Source: Pseudomonas alliivorans
Lineage (GTDB): Bacteria > Pseudomonadota > Gammaproteobacteria > Pseudomonadales > Pseudomonadaceae
NCBI RefSeq assembly: GCF_017826695.1
Contig: NZ_JAFFZW010000004.1
Location: forward strand, 423,262 to 487,261
Length of the DNA: 64,000 bases
Direction of reading: 5' to 3'
The translations under genes were made by a program, and so were the position numbers. The first letter of the stretch is position 1. Each line of letters begins with the position of its first letter. Of this stretch, positions 47,187 to 57,022 are shown piece after piece. The notes under the pieces were generated by a model that saw nothing but the letters and a program-made list of their open reading frames with translations, made no database searches and was not told where the DNA came from.

Positions 47187-49190
47187 TCAAGAATGACTGT
47201 TTCGGGACGACGAGAGCCGCCATGGCAAACGACGACGCAGCGCTTTGAGACGAGTTCGCAACAGACTCACAGAGCCCGGATGTCCGGCATAACGCTGCGC
47301 CTGAAACTCATCGATGAAGGCGCGGATGGCTTCGGCATGCTGCGGCAGCAACAGCACCGCACGAGCACCAAACGCTTCGGCACCTTCGCCCGGCATACGA
47401 CGCAGACCATGGCGAGCCAGCAAGCGTTCAAAGGCATTGAACAATCGCAGCTGCGAATCGCTCTCCCGCTGCCACGGCTTGAACAGCCACAAGGCAACCA
47501 GCCCCAGAGAAAGTGCGATCCCTGCGACGAACACCGGCGCCTGAAACCCCGAGAACCAGCGGCTCAATACCTGTAATTGCTGCTGGCCCTGATAGCCCAG
47601 CACCCAGCGTTGCCAGCCGTAATTGAGGTTATCCCAGCTCAGGCGCATGGCGTTGATCCAGGGCACGTGCCGATAGCGCAAGGCAGACATGGGCGAGTCC
47701 TGAAGAAAGTCCTCATCTGCGGCCAATGCCTGCTCCAGCCCCTGCTCGATACGCTGGGGCGCGACGGCTGCGGTCGGATCGACACTGCGCCAGCCAACGT
47801 CCGGCTGCCAGTATTCGACCCAGGCATGGGCATCGAACTGGCGCACGGTGAGGTACTGACCCTCGGGGTTGAGTTCCCCGCCCTGATATCCGGCCACCAC
47901 GCGTGCGGGAATCCCGGCTGAACGCAGCACGAAAGTCATCGCCCCGGCGTAATGGGCGCAAAAACCTCGGCGGCTGGAAAACAGGAATTCGTCGATGCTG
48001 TCGTTGCCCAGCGAATCGGGCTTGAGCGTGTAATGAAACGGCTGACTGGCGAAGTAATCCAGCATGGCTTGCGCCAAGTCATCGGGCCGGGCGTAACGAC
48101 GTCGCAGCTCATCGGCCCATTGCCTGGCCTGCGGGTTACCTTTGGCGGGCAGTTGCAGGTCCTGACGTTGAATCTGCTCGCTGAGTTGCGAATCGCGCAC
48201 GCTGTCAGGCCACGACGTGACGCTGTACAGCAACGACTGCTCGACCGGACGCCTGCGCTGCAAACGAAAATCGCTCATCTGACGCACGTCAGACAAAGGG
48301 GTTTCGCCAATGTCCAGACTCGGCAGCCAGGGTCGGCCGCTGGCTTCCATGACGATGCTGTAGACCACCGGCTGACCGCGCTTGAGCCATTGAGGCACCT
48401 GCACGGCCTGGGCGCGTGCCGACTGCGACCAGCGCCGGCCGTCAAACTGCTCCAGCGTCAGGCCGCGCCAGTACAGTTGATTGCGCGCCGGTACAGGCCC
48501 TTCGAAACTGGCACGAAACACCAGCGCAGGCGAGCGGCTCAGTTCGGCCATGTCCCCGGGTGCCATGTTGTCGGAAAGCCCGGTTACCCCTTTATTGCTG
48601 GGCTGGGGCAGCGACCAGAGCGGCTCCAGACGCGGAAAGAACAGAAACAGCAGAATCATCAGCGGCACGGCTTGCGCCATCAGTTTGAACGCCAGCTTCA
48701 GGGTTCCCGAAGGCTTGCTGGCCAGATCCGACTGCTGCAGGCCGATCAAAGCCGCCAGCAGAGCCGCGATCGGCAGCAGGCTGAACAGCGCCCACAGCAG
48801 GTTATCCTCGAACAGATAGCCGACCGCCACGCAGAAAAAGCCGAGAAAGATCAGCACCCGCGCATCGCGGTGCGTATTCATTTCCAGCATCTTCAGCACA
48901 AATGCCGCCACCAGCAGCGCCGCGCCTGCATCCAGTCCCACCAGACTGCCTCGCGCCAGATAGACCCCTGCGGCCGTGCCGACCAGCAATCCGGACTTGA
49001 CCCAGGTGCCGGGCAAACGCACACGCATGCGAAACGCCTGGACACGCCACAGGCTGCAACCCAGCCAGAGCGCCATGATCGAGGCCGGTACGTGTAACGC
49101 AAACGGCGCCACCACCAGTGCCTGCGCCAGCAACAGCCAGGTCAGGCTGACCCGGGGAATCGGCTGGCTTACCGCAGCGTTGGTCGTCAT
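47187..49190 (-). CDS. tgpA: Transglutaminase-like membrane protein TgpA
   Basis: A 667-residue inner-membrane protein. About six N-terminal helices (DUF3488) are followed by a periplasmic transglutaminase-like domain (about 380-500) with the catalytic Cys in SSRRGFCAHYAGAMTFVLRS, the His in VRQFDAHAWVEYW and the Asp in VDPTAAV. One further membrane helix (near 550-570) and a cytoplasmic DUF4129 tail follow. TgpA is essential in P. aeruginosa. The start at 49190 overlaps the DUF58 gene by 4 bases, so it is coupled to it. Confidence 0.92.
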   Translation of the reverse strand: MTTNAAVSQPIPRVSLTWLLLAQALVVAPFALHVPASIMALWLGCSLWRVQAFRMRVRLPGTWVKSGLLVGTAAGVYLARGSLVGLDAGAALLVAAFVLKMLEMNTHRDARVLIFLGFFCVAVGYLFEDNLLWALFSLLPIAALLAALIGLQQSDLASKPSGTLKLAFKLMAQAVPLMILLFLFFPRLEPLWSLPQPSNKGVTGLSDNMAPGDMAELSRSPALVFRASFEGPVPARNQLYWRGLTLEQFDGRRWSQSARAQAVQVPQWLKRGQPVVYSIVMEASGRPWLPSLDIGETPLSDVRQMSDFRLQRRRPVEQSLLYSVTSWPDSVRDSQLSEQIQRQDLQLPAKGNPQARQWADELRRRYARPDDLAQAMLDYFASQPFHYTLKPDSLGNDSIDEFLFSSRRGFCAHYAGAMTFVLRSAGIPARVVAGYQGGELNPEGQYLTVRQFDAHAWVEYWQPDVGWRSVDPTAAVAPQRIEQGLEQALAADEDFLQDSPMSALRYRHVPWINAMRLSWDNLNYGWQRWVLGYQGQQQLQVLSRWFSGFQAPVFVAGIALSLGLVALWLFKPWQRESDSQLRLFNAFERLLARHGLRRMPGEGAEAFGARAVLLLPQHAEAIRAFIDEFQAQRYAGHPGSVSLLRTRLKALRRRLPWRLSSSRNSHS

Positions 49191-50143
49191 GGCCGCTGCC
49201 CATACAAGGCCAACGCGCGCAGGCAGGCTTCCCGATGCGCATCGCCGACGTCCACGCTGGACAGAAAGCCCGGCAAGCGCAACGCAAATGGCTGGCGACG
49301 CTCGGACAGCTCCAGCACCCAGTAGCACAGACGCGAGAGGCGCTCTTCGATAGTGCCGCCCAACGCCAGAAAATCCAGACACAGCTCATGCCCGCTCAGA
49401 TCAGTGAACGCCTTGACCAGCAGTCCCTGCCCCCGCGAATAGGCCTTCCAGTGCAGTCGCCCGCGGTTGTCCCCCGGCTGGTAGACACGCAATCCCTGAT
49501 AGTCATCCACACCGGCGCCCTGAGTGGCGTGGCCTTCATCTTCGGCGTGGGGTTGCACGCCGGTGAGCAGTGGCATCGTACCGACCAACGGCCGCGGATA
49601 GATCAGCGCAGTCTGCTCGAGATCCAGCCAGGTCCAGGCCCGAAAAACGCCTAGCGGAAACACGCTCTCCACACGCAGTCGAGGCGCGCGCAGCCAGCCT
49701 CGACGCTCAGCCGGCAGCGTCAGCTCGACCTCGGTCAGTCCCTGGGCGCTGACGTCGCCATGCTGCAGGCTGCCCGCCTCCCAACCCAGCCCGAGCGCCT
49801 GATGTGCATGGCGTGCGCTTTCAAGGCGCAGACGCAACTGCACGGCCTCGCCGACGAAAACGGAGCGCGCCGGTCCGGCACTAAGGATCAGCCCGCTCAG
49901 GTTGCGGTACGTATGCAAAATCGCCAGCACCCCGACCGACAACAGCAGGAAGGTCAGGCCATAGGCAAGGCTGTTCTGATAGTTGATCGCGACCAGCAGC
50001 ATCAGGACCAGCACGACCATGAAGGTCACGCCCGTGCGCGTCGGCAGAATGAAGATGCGTCGATGATCGAGCACGATGCGCGACGCCGCAGGGATGCGTC
50101 TTGCCAGCCAGCGTTGCCAGAACGGTTTGAGCGGCGGAATCAA
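49187..50143 (-). CDS. DUF58 domain membrane protein
   Basis: A 318-residue protein with two N-terminal membrane helices and a cytoplasmic DUF58 (VWA-like) domain with GEDNRGRLHWKAYSRGQGL-type sequence around residue 220. It is the middle gene of MoxR-DUF58-TgpA. The TTG start at 50143 overlaps the MoxR stop (TTGA). Such trios are thought to act as a chaperone or maturation system in the envelope. Confidence 0.9.
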   Translation of the reverse strand: MIPPLKPFWQRWLARRIPAASRIVLDHRRIFILPTRTGVTFMVVLVLMLLVAINYQNSLAYGLTFLLLSVGVLAILHTYRNLSGLILSAGPARSVFVGEAVQLRLRLESARHAHQALGLGWEAGSLQHGDVSAQGLTEVELTLPAERRGWLRAPRLRVESVFPLGVFRAWTWLDLEQTALIYPRPLVGTMPLLTGVQPHAEDEGHATQGAGVDDYQGLRVYQPGDNRGRLHWKAYSRGQGLLVKAFTDLSGHELCLDFLALGGTIEERLSRLCYWVLELSERRQPFALRLPGFLSSVDVGDAHREACLRALALYGQRP

Positions 50144-51057
50144 AGCACCGGCACCTCACGCAGCAGCCATTGCACCAGTGCCCCGCCGCCATGGCCGGTC
50201 GGATCGGTGCGTTCGCGCAGACGATGTCCCACCACCGACGGCAGCACTGACTGCACGTCTTCCGGGATCACATAATCACGGCCAGCCAGCATGGCCCAGG
50301 CTCGCGCCGCCGCCAGAATCGCCAGACTGGCACGCGGCGACAGTCCGTAAGCGAATTGCGGCTGGCTGCGGGTCGCATCCACCAGACGCAGCACATAATC
50401 GACCAGCGCATCGCTGGCCCGCACCTGACGCGCTTCGGCCTGTAACTGGCCGAGTATGGCGTGATCCAGAATCGGCTGCAGGCGTGGCAACAACTCACGG
50501 CGCGACTCGCCCAGCAGCAGCGCTTTCTCGGCAGCCCGGGCCGGATAGCCCATGGAAATACGCATTAGGAACCGGTCCAGTTGCGACTCGGGCAAGGCGA
50601 AAGTGCCGCCAGAGCTGAACGGGTTCTGGGTGGCGATCACGAAAAAAGGATCCGGCAGCAGGCGGGTCGCCCCCTCGATGGACACCTGCCCTTCCTCCAT
50701 CGCCTCCAATAGCGCGCTCTGGCTCTTGGGCGTGGCACGATTGATTTCATCCGCCAGCACCAGTTCGGCAAAGATAGGCCCCGGATGAAAGGTGAATTGC
50801 CCCGTATCGCGATCAAACACCGACGTGCCGAGGATGTCGCCCGGCAACAGGTCGGAGGTGAACTGGATGCGCTGATAGCTCAGGCCCAGAATCTTCGCCA
50901 GCGCGTGACTGAGTGTGGTTTTGCCCATGCCGGGCAAGTCTTCGATCAGCAGATGTCCACCACCGATGAGGCAGGTCATCGCCAGACGCACCTGTGCTTC
51001 CTTGCCCAGCACCACCTCATTGATGGCGCTCAGGCATGCTTCGAGTCTTTTGCCCAT
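50140..51057 (-). CDS. MoxR-family AAA+ ATPase
   Basis: A 305-residue ATPase. Walker A is DLPGMGKTT, Walker B is LVLADEINRA, and sensor motifs include IATQNPFSSGGTFALPESQLDRF. It is the first gene of a three-gene operon with DUF58 and TgpA. MoxR proteins act as chaperones for VWA-like partners, which the DUF58 gene supplies. The region 51058-51256 upstream is non-coding and should hold the promoter. Confidence 0.93.
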   Translation of the reverse strand: MGKRLEACLSAINEVVLGKEAQVRLAMTCLIGGGHLLIEDLPGMGKTTLSHALAKILGLSYQRIQFTSDLLPGDILGTSVFDRDTGQFTFHPGPIFAELVLADEINRATPKSQSALLEAMEEGQVSIEGATRLLPDPFFVIATQNPFSSGGTFALPESQLDRFLMRISMGYPARAAEKALLLGESRRELLPRLQPILDHAILGQLQAEARQVRASDALVDYVLRLVDATRSQPQFAYGLSPRASLAILAAARAWAMLAGRDYVIPEDVQSVLPSVVGHRLRERTDPTGHGGGALVQWLLREVPVL

Positions 51058-51256
51058 TGATACGCCTCCCCGGCAACTGCTTTATGACTGGTCACGCACG
51101 ACCAAGGATGCCAAACGTATGATCACTTTACGGTTAGCGTAGGTCGTTTCACCAGAGGGAGTAGGGATTTGCTGAAGCGGGATCAGGGATTTGTTGAGAA
51201 AGCGTTAAAACGACGACGGGCAAGCACAAGGTATGCGCCTGCCCGCTAGAGAACGA

Positions 51257-51535
51257 TCAACGACCGGCGCGCGACTCACGAATGTAGAAACGGGCCTTTT
51301 CGGACTTCTCGGTGCAGCCTTCGAACGCTTCGAACTGCTGCTGGGTCTTGGCACCTGTCAGCAGCGAGAGGGCCTTGGAGTAACTGACGGTTCCGGCAAA
51401 GCCTTCGGCCTTGGCCAGATCAAGCTCATGCCAGGCCGCATCGAGTTGCGTGGCACAGCTGTCCCGATACCCGGTCTTGCCAGCACAACCTGCAAGAACC
51501 ACGATGAACAATGGCAGACAGATCCAGGCTTTCAT
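51257..51535 (-). CDS. Small lipoprotein, hypothetical
   Basis: A 92-residue protein with a lipoprotein signal peptide; the lipobox is LAGC with the lipidated Cys at residue 17. The mature part is helical, with three further cysteines spread through it. The region resembles a short tetratricopeptide-like helical hairpin (AWHELDLAKAEG, YSKALSLLTGAK). Function unknown. Confidence 0.72.
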   Translation of the reverse strand: MKAWICLPLFIVVLAGCAGKTGYRDSCATQLDAAWHELDLAKAEGFAGTVSYSKALSLLTGAKTQQQFEAFEGCTEKSEKARFYIRESRAGR

Positions 51536-51693
51536 GGGGTGTTACCTCAAGTAGAAATTGAATTGTGCGGCTTTGACGGCAATATTGGCTGAAAGTGCCG
51601 TCATGCGCGGGCCCAAGGGTAACTGTTTTCGTCAGCTTGCGTGGGGGCGTCGTACATGACAGATAAGTTAAGTCAATGCTCAGGAGCGCACGG

Positions 51694-52746
51694 ATGAAAA
51701 AACGCATCGCACTGGTTCTGGGTTCCGGGGGCGCCCGCGGTTACGCGCACATCGGCGTGATTCAGGAACTGGAACGACGAGGTTACGAGATTGCCTGCAT
51801 CGCAGGCTGCTCGATGGGGGCTGTGGTAGGCGGGATCTACGCAGCGGGCAAACTCGACCGGTACAGCGAGTGGATCGAGAGCCTGGATTATCTGGACGTA
51901 TTGCGTCTGGTGGATGTGAGTTTCCGGCTGGGTGCAATACGCGGCGAAAAAGTGTTCGGCCAGATCCGCGACATCGTCGGCGAGATCAACATCGAAGACC
52001 TGAGAATTCCTTACACAGCGGTGGCGACCGACCTGACCAATCAGCAGGAAATCTGGTTTCAGGAAGGCTGTCTGCATCAGGCGATGCGCGCCTCGGCCGC
52101 CATTCCGAGCCTGTTCACGCCGGTCATGCAGGGAGGCCGGATGCTGGTCGATGGCGGTCTGTTGAATCCCCTGCCCATCGTGCCGGTGGTGTCCAGCCAT
52201 TGCGATCTGATCGTTGCGGTGAACCTCAACTCGACCCACCAGCAGCACTATCAGTTGCCGATCATCGAACGTCCGCCCGCGGTAAAAAAACGCTTCGACC
52301 TGCTGATCAACTCGCTTGGCTCGCGCCTGCCGTTCCGCCGCAAGCTGGAAACCACGGGCGTTGCATCACTAACGGCTGAGACCAACAGCCTGAAATCCGC
52401 CGCCGCCCGTGTACCCAACCCTTGGCTGGGCGAGGTCAGTGCCGATCCACAGGGCCAGCAACCCTCTGCCGCGCCACAGGCTGAGGGCGCGCCGAAATCG
52501 GCAAGCGGCTCGGTCATTGTCGACAACGTCGGGCCTGCTTCGCTGCTGGACTTGATCAACCAGAGCTTCGAGGTGATGCAGACGTCGCTGGCGCAGTACA
52601 AGATCGCCGGGTATCCGCCGGACATCCTGATCAACGTGCCAAAACGCGTGTGCCGGTTCTTCGAGTTCTACAAGGCCCCGGAGCTCATCGCCCTGGGCCG
52701 TGAAATTGCCCGCGATACGCTGGATCGGTACGAGAGTCAGCGTTAG
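51694..52746 (+). CDS. Patatin-like phospholipase
   Basis: A 350-residue serine hydrolase of the RssA-like bacterial patatin group. The oxyanion motif is GSGGARGYAHIG, the nucleophile is in GCSMG, and the catalytic Asp is in VDGGLLNPLP. The ATG at 51694 has AGGAG before it; an upstream ATG at 51676 is less likely. A Pro/Ala-rich low-complexity stretch near residues 255-280 separates the catalytic part from a C-terminal helical part. Convergent with kdpE, 8 bases apart. Confidence 0.88.
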   Translation: MKKRIALVLGSGGARGYAHIGVIQELERRGYEIACIAGCSMGAVVGGIYAAGKLDRYSEWIESLDYLDVLRLVDVSFRLGAIRGEKVFGQIRDIVGEINIEDLRIPYTAVATDLTNQQEIWFQEGCLHQAMRASAAIPSLFTPVMQGGRMLVDGGLLNPLPIVPVVSSHCDLIVAVNLNSTHQQHYQLPIIERPPAVKKRFDLLINSLGSRLPFRRKLETTGVASLTAETNSLKSAAARVPNPWLGEVSADPQGQQPSAAPQAEGAPKSASGSVIVDNVGPASLLDLINQSFEVMQTSLAQYKIAGYPPDILINVPKRVCRFFEFYKAPELIALGREIARDTLDRYESQR

Positions 52747-52754
52747 ACGTCGGT

Positions 52755-53447
52755 TCAATCTCTGGACAGCAACCGATACCCCACCCCTGCCTCAGTCAGG
52801 ATGAACCTCGGCGCGGTCGGGTCATCGCCCAGTTTCTGACGCAGGTGCCCCACCACAATACGCAGGTAGTGGCTGTCTTCAGTGTGGGTCGGGCCCCAGA
52901 TGTCCTTGAGCAGTTGCTGCTGGGTGATGACGCGTCCGGGATGGCGCGCCAGTTGTGCGAGGACCGCGTACTCCTTGCGGGTCAATGCCACTTCATTGCC
53001 GTCCAGCGATACGCGGCGGTACGCCAGGTCCACCGTCAGCGGGCCGAAGGTCAATGCGGCGTCGGGCTTTTCACTGCCGCACGACTGGCGCAACAGTGAC
53101 CTGATCCGGGCCAGAAACTCCTGAATCCCGAAGGGTTTGGTCACGTAATCGTTGGCACCGGCGTCCAGCGCCTGGACCTTCTGCGCTTCGCTCGCACGCA
53201 CCGAAAGCACCAGAACCGGCACCGTCGACCATTCACGAAACTCGCTCAGCACCTGCTGACCATCCATGTCCGGAAGCCCCAGATCGAGCACCAACAGATC
53301 AGGTTTGTTCAGCGCCGCCTGAGTCAGCCCCTCCGCTCCGGTGGCCGCTTCCAGAACCTTGTAACCCTGGGACACGAGGCTGATACGCAGGAATTTGCGT
53401 ATCTGCGGCTCATCGTCGATCACCAGAATGGTTGCTGTCTGACTCAT
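52755..53447 (-). CDS. kdpE: Response regulator KdpE
   Basis: A 230-residue OmpR-type regulator that switches on kdpFABC. The receiver domain has DDEP, the phospho-acceptor Asp in LLVLDLGLPDMDG, and the Lys in DYVTKPF. The C-terminal winged helix has ALTRKEYAVLAQLARHPG and HYLRIVVGHLRQKLGDD. It follows kdpD by 55 bases. Confidence 0.96.
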   Translation of the reverse strand: MSQTATILVIDDEPQIRKFLRISLVSQGYKVLEAATGAEGLTQAALNKPDLLVLDLGLPDMDGQQVLSEFREWSTVPVLVLSVRASEAQKVQALDAGANDYVTKPFGIQEFLARIRSLLRQSCGSEKPDAALTFGPLTVDLAYRRVSLDGNEVALTRKEYAVLAQLARHPGRVITQQQLLKDIWGPTHTEDSHYLRIVVGHLRQKLGDDPTAPRFILTEAGVGYRLLSRD

Positions 53448-53502
53448 GAGTGCGCGGCCGTTGCAATACGGTGATGGCCCACAAGCTTAACCCGGTATCC
53501 AC

Positions 53503-56178
53503 TCAAGCCGGCTCCTCCGTTTCAGCGTCGGGCTGAGCCTGCAATGGCAGAAACAGGGTGATGCGCGTACCCAGACCATCGATGCCTTCGCCGACGCTCA
53601 AGCGCCCGCCATGCGCGCCGACCATGCCCTGGCAGATCGCAAGCCCCAGACCCGTACCCTGCCCGCCCCGGTCACCGCGTGCAGCGGTGTAGAACATGTC
53701 AAAGATCTTTGCGCGCTCCTCTTCGGGAATTCCCGGCCCCTCATCACTGACCGAGAAAAACAGTTCGCTGTCCACCACGCCCGCCACCACGTGCAGACGT
53801 CCTTGCGGCGGTGAGAAGCGTGCAGCGTTTTCCAGTACGTTCACCAGCGCCTGCTCGATCAGCGCGGCATGCACGTACAGCAGTGGCAGTGCGTCGGCCA
53901 CCTCGGTGCTGACCTGCAAGGGCGTCATGACCGCACGCAGCCGGTTGAGCGCGCTGCCGACAATATCAGCGGGCGAGACCCAGTCGCGGGCCAGTTTCAA
54001 TGCGCCGTGGCCGAGCCGGGTCATGTCCAGCAGGTTCTGGATATAGCGGTCCAGGCGCTCGGCTTCATCGCGCGTGCCTTCGAGCAGCTCGCGGCGATCC
54101 TCCAGCGCAATGGCCTCGCCCAACGCCAGCAGGCTGTCGATGCTGCCGCGCATTGAAGTCAGCGGTGTGCGCAGGTCATGGGAAACCGAGGCCAGCAACG
54201 CACTGCGCAATTGTTCGGTTTCGCCGTGCAAGCGCGCGGCTTCCAGTTCTTCGGCCAACTGCGCACGCGCCAGGGCTTGAGCCAAGGGTTGGGTCAGCGC
54301 CGCCAGCAGACGGCGATGCTGCGCCGTGAACGACTGACCTTTACGAGCGGTGACGCCGAGCAGTGCCAACGGCCCCTCTTCGGCGGTAATCGGCCACCAC
54401 CACCATTGCCCCGAGGGCAAGGTGCCGGTGCCGCTGCCGGCAGGCTGTTCATGCTGCCAGGCCCAGTCGGCGGCAGCGCGCTCGGCCTCGGTGAAGGTCA
54501 GCGGTCCGCCACTCTCGACGGTCCAGCCGCCCTGCCTGTCACGATCCAACAGGCATAGCTTCAATTCCTTCCAGCCACTGAAGTGCTGTTCGGCGGCCTG
54601 AAACACTGCCTTGCTGTCGGCCGCGGCGGTCATCTTGCGTGACAGGTCCAGCAACTCGCTGGTCTGTTCCTGCGTATCGCGCAATGCCTGCAATTGTCGA
54701 CGCTGACGTGCCGCCAGTTTGCCGGTCAGTGCCGACATCAGCAGAAAAAACATCAGGGTCAACACGTCTTCATTGCGCTGAATGCTCAGCGAGAAACTGG
54801 GCGGAATGAACAGAAAGTCGTAAGCCAGAAACGACAGTCCGGCACAGGCCAGTGCCGGCCCCATGCTGCTGCGCACCGCCACCAGTAGCACGGCTGCGAG
54901 AAAGATCAGCGAGATGTTGGGCAGTGCCAGCACGCCCGCAACGCCCCATGCCACCAGACTGGCCAACACCGTCGCAAACAGCGCCAGACCATAGTCGAAC
55001 CACACCACATCGCGCAGCGGTCGGGCACGTGGCGGCTGGTCGGGTTGCTGCTCGCTGTCGTCCAGCACACAGACTTCCAGACCGTGCCCTTCGCGCAGCA
55101 GCCGTGCAGCGACACCGCCGCCGAAAATACGACGGTGCCAGTGTCGATGCGACTGGCCGACCAACACCACATTGGCACGACGCTCCACCGCATGCTGAAT
55201 CAGGGTTCTGGCGACTTCTCCGGCGCGCAGGGACACCACTTCGCCGCCCAGCCGCTCGGCCAGTTGCTGGGCGCCCTGCAGACGCGCCCGGGACTGTTCA
55301 TCCAGCGTCTGTCCGTCGTCCACATGCACCGCACTCCACGGCAAATGACGACGCTGGGCGACCCGGCTGGCATGCCGCACCAGACGTTCGGCCTGCACGT
55401 CGCCGTCAATCCCCACCAGCAGACGCCCGCGTACCGCCGGAGCGGCCTGACCCAGTTGCCGATAGCCCTGCGCCAGATCGTTGTCGACCTGAGTAGCGGC
55501 CGTCTGCATGGCCAGTTCGCGCAGGGCGCTGAGGTTGGTCGGAGTGAAGAAGGCGTCGATGGCGGCACGCGCCTGTTCCGGCACATAGACCTTCCCTTCG
55601 CGCAACCGCTCCAGCAGCTCGCGGGGCGGCAGGTCGATGAGGATCAGGTCGAAGGCTTCCTGCAATACCCAGTCCGGCAGCGTTTCTCGGACCTGCACAC
55701 CGGTGATGCCACGCACCTGATCATTCAGGCTTTCCAGATGCTGAACGTTGACGGTGGTGTACACGTCGATGCCCGCAGCCAGCAGTTCCTGAATGTCCTG
55801 CCAGCGCTTGGCGTGACGACTGCCAGGCGCGTTGCTGTGCGCCAGTTCATCGACCAGCACCAGATTCGGCGCGGCCTTGAGCAGCGCGTCGAGGTCCATT
55901 TCCTCCAGCGTCATGCCGCGGTACTCGCTGCGCAATAGCGGCTGCTGTGGAAGGCCATTGAGCAGGGCTTCGGTTTCCGCCCGTCCGTGAGTTTCCACCA
56001 CGCCTGCCATGACGTTCACGCCCTGACGCAGCTGTTTGTGAGCGGCCTGCAGCATGGCGTAGGTCTTGCCCACACCCGGCGCTGCTCCCAGAAAAACCTT
56101 CAGCCGCCCTCGGCCGTCGCGGGGCAATTGAGCCAGTAATGCGTCTGCTCGACCGGAATCACTCACGTTGGGTATCAC
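53503..56178 (-). CDS. kdpD: Potassium/turgor sensor histidine kinase KdpD
   Basis: An 891-residue sensor kinase. The N-terminal KdpD domain holds a Walker-like GAAPGVGKTYAML and DELAHSNAPGSRHAKRW. A universal-stress-like domain (about 245-370), four membrane helices (about 400-495), a GAF region, the H-box SHDLRTPLTSMRGS and an HATPase domain ending GTGLGLAICQGMVGAHGG follow. It responds to low potassium or osmotic upshift and phosphorylates KdpE. A REPIN separates it from kdpC. Confidence 0.96.
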   Translation of the reverse strand: MIPNVSDSGRADALLAQLPRDGRGRLKVFLGAAPGVGKTYAMLQAAHKQLRQGVNVMAGVVETHGRAETEALLNGLPQQPLLRSEYRGMTLEEMDLDALLKAAPNLVLVDELAHSNAPGSRHAKRWQDIQELLAAGIDVYTTVNVQHLESLNDQVRGITGVQVRETLPDWVLQEAFDLILIDLPPRELLERLREGKVYVPEQARAAIDAFFTPTNLSALRELAMQTAATQVDNDLAQGYRQLGQAAPAVRGRLLVGIDGDVQAERLVRHASRVAQRRHLPWSAVHVDDGQTLDEQSRARLQGAQQLAERLGGEVVSLRAGEVARTLIQHAVERRANVVLVGQSHRHWHRRIFGGGVAARLLREGHGLEVCVLDDSEQQPDQPPRARPLRDVVWFDYGLALFATVLASLVAWGVAGVLALPNISLIFLAAVLLVAVRSSMGPALACAGLSFLAYDFLFIPPSFSLSIQRNEDVLTLMFFLLMSALTGKLAARQRRQLQALRDTQEQTSELLDLSRKMTAAADSKAVFQAAEQHFSGWKELKLCLLDRDRQGGWTVESGGPLTFTEAERAAADWAWQHEQPAGSGTGTLPSGQWWWWPITAEEGPLALLGVTARKGQSFTAQHRRLLAALTQPLAQALARAQLAEELEAARLHGETEQLRSALLASVSHDLRTPLTSMRGSIDSLLALGEAIALEDRRELLEGTRDEAERLDRYIQNLLDMTRLGHGALKLARDWVSPADIVGSALNRLRAVMTPLQVSTEVADALPLLYVHAALIEQALVNVLENAARFSPPQGRLHVVAGVVDSELFFSVSDEGPGIPEEERAKIFDMFYTAARGDRGGQGTGLGLAICQGMVGAHGGRLSVGEGIDGLGTRITLFLPLQAQPDAETEEPA

Positions 56179-56274
56179 TCTCTTTCGGTATGGCCAGGGA
56201 GCCGTTGAATATCAGCACTGTCGGGAAAAACGCCGTTCTCTCTGACACCGCTGCCTGACAGTAGACACCTGACC

Positions 56275-56360
56275 GTGGGAGGCGGCCTGCCGGCGATAAA
56301 GCCGGCGTGGTGAGTCAGACGAACCGTGTCATCGTTCATCGCTGGCAAGCCGCCTCCCAC
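56275..56360. repeat. REPIN: inverted pair of Pseudomonas REP sequences
   Basis: GTGGGAGGCGGCCTGCCGG at the left end is mirrored by CTGGCAAGCCGCCTCCCAC at the right, about 48 bases apart. This is the usual inverted REP doublet of P. syringae-type genomes. It lies in the 212-base gap between kdpC and kdpD and may form a stem in the kdp transcript. Confidence 0.8.
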
Positions 56361-56390
56361 AGCACGCGGCGCGCATTATGTCAGCGAATG

Positions 56391-56963
56391 TTACAGTTGC
56401 GCGTTGCGTTGTGCAGACGTTATCTGATTCAGGCTCATATTCAAGGTCAATACGTTGACCACTGGCGGGCCGATCAATGGGCGGCGGGTGTTGGCTTCAA
56501 TCAACGCCTGAACCCTGTCCAGAGGCAGTTCCCGGGCGCTGGCCACGCGTTCGGCCTGCCAGCGTGCGGCCTCTGGCGACAGGTGCGGATCAAGCCCGCT
56601 GCCGGATGTGGTCAGCAAGGCCAGCGGCACCGGGCCCTGACCGGGCACAGCCAGTTTGGCGGCGTCTTCGGTGACACGGGTCGCCAGTGCCGGGTTGCTC
56701 GGTGCAAAGTTGCTGGCACCGCTGGCGACCGTTGCGAAGGCACCGGCCGAAGGACGCGGCTGGAACCACTCATCGCCGGTGAACGCCTGGGCGATCAACT
56801 CGGAACCGCGCACCTTGCCGTCCTGGTCATAAAGCAGGCTGCCATTGGCCTGCGCCGGGAACGCCACTTGCGCGACGCCGGTCACCACCAGCGGATAGGC
56901 CACGCCGGTCATCAGACTCATCAATACAATCAGGCTCAGGGCCGGACGCACTACACTCGCCAT
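56391..56963 (-). CDS. kdpC: Potassium-transporting ATPase subunit KdpC
   Basis: A 190-residue single-pass subunit that stabilises the KdpFABC complex. One N-terminal membrane helix ([17 protein letters not shown]), then the conserved [21 protein letters not shown] and [20 protein letters not shown]. The start at 56963 has GAGGA before it; an upstream extension of the frame is not used. Confidence 0.95.
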   Translation of the reverse strand: MASVVRPALSLIVLMSLMTGVAYPLVVTGVAQVAFPAQANGSLLYDQDGKVRGSELIAQAFTGDEWFQPRPSAGAFATVASGASNFAPSNPALATRVTEDAAKLAVPGQGPVPLALLTTSGSGLDPHLSPEAARWQAERVASARELPLDRVQALIEANTRRPLIGPPVVNVLTLNMSLNQITSAQRNAQL

Positions 56964-57022
56964 CTCTACATCCTCAATCAGGTGAAGCTGCACACCGACC
57001 GGCGCGCAGCCAAGGCAACCAT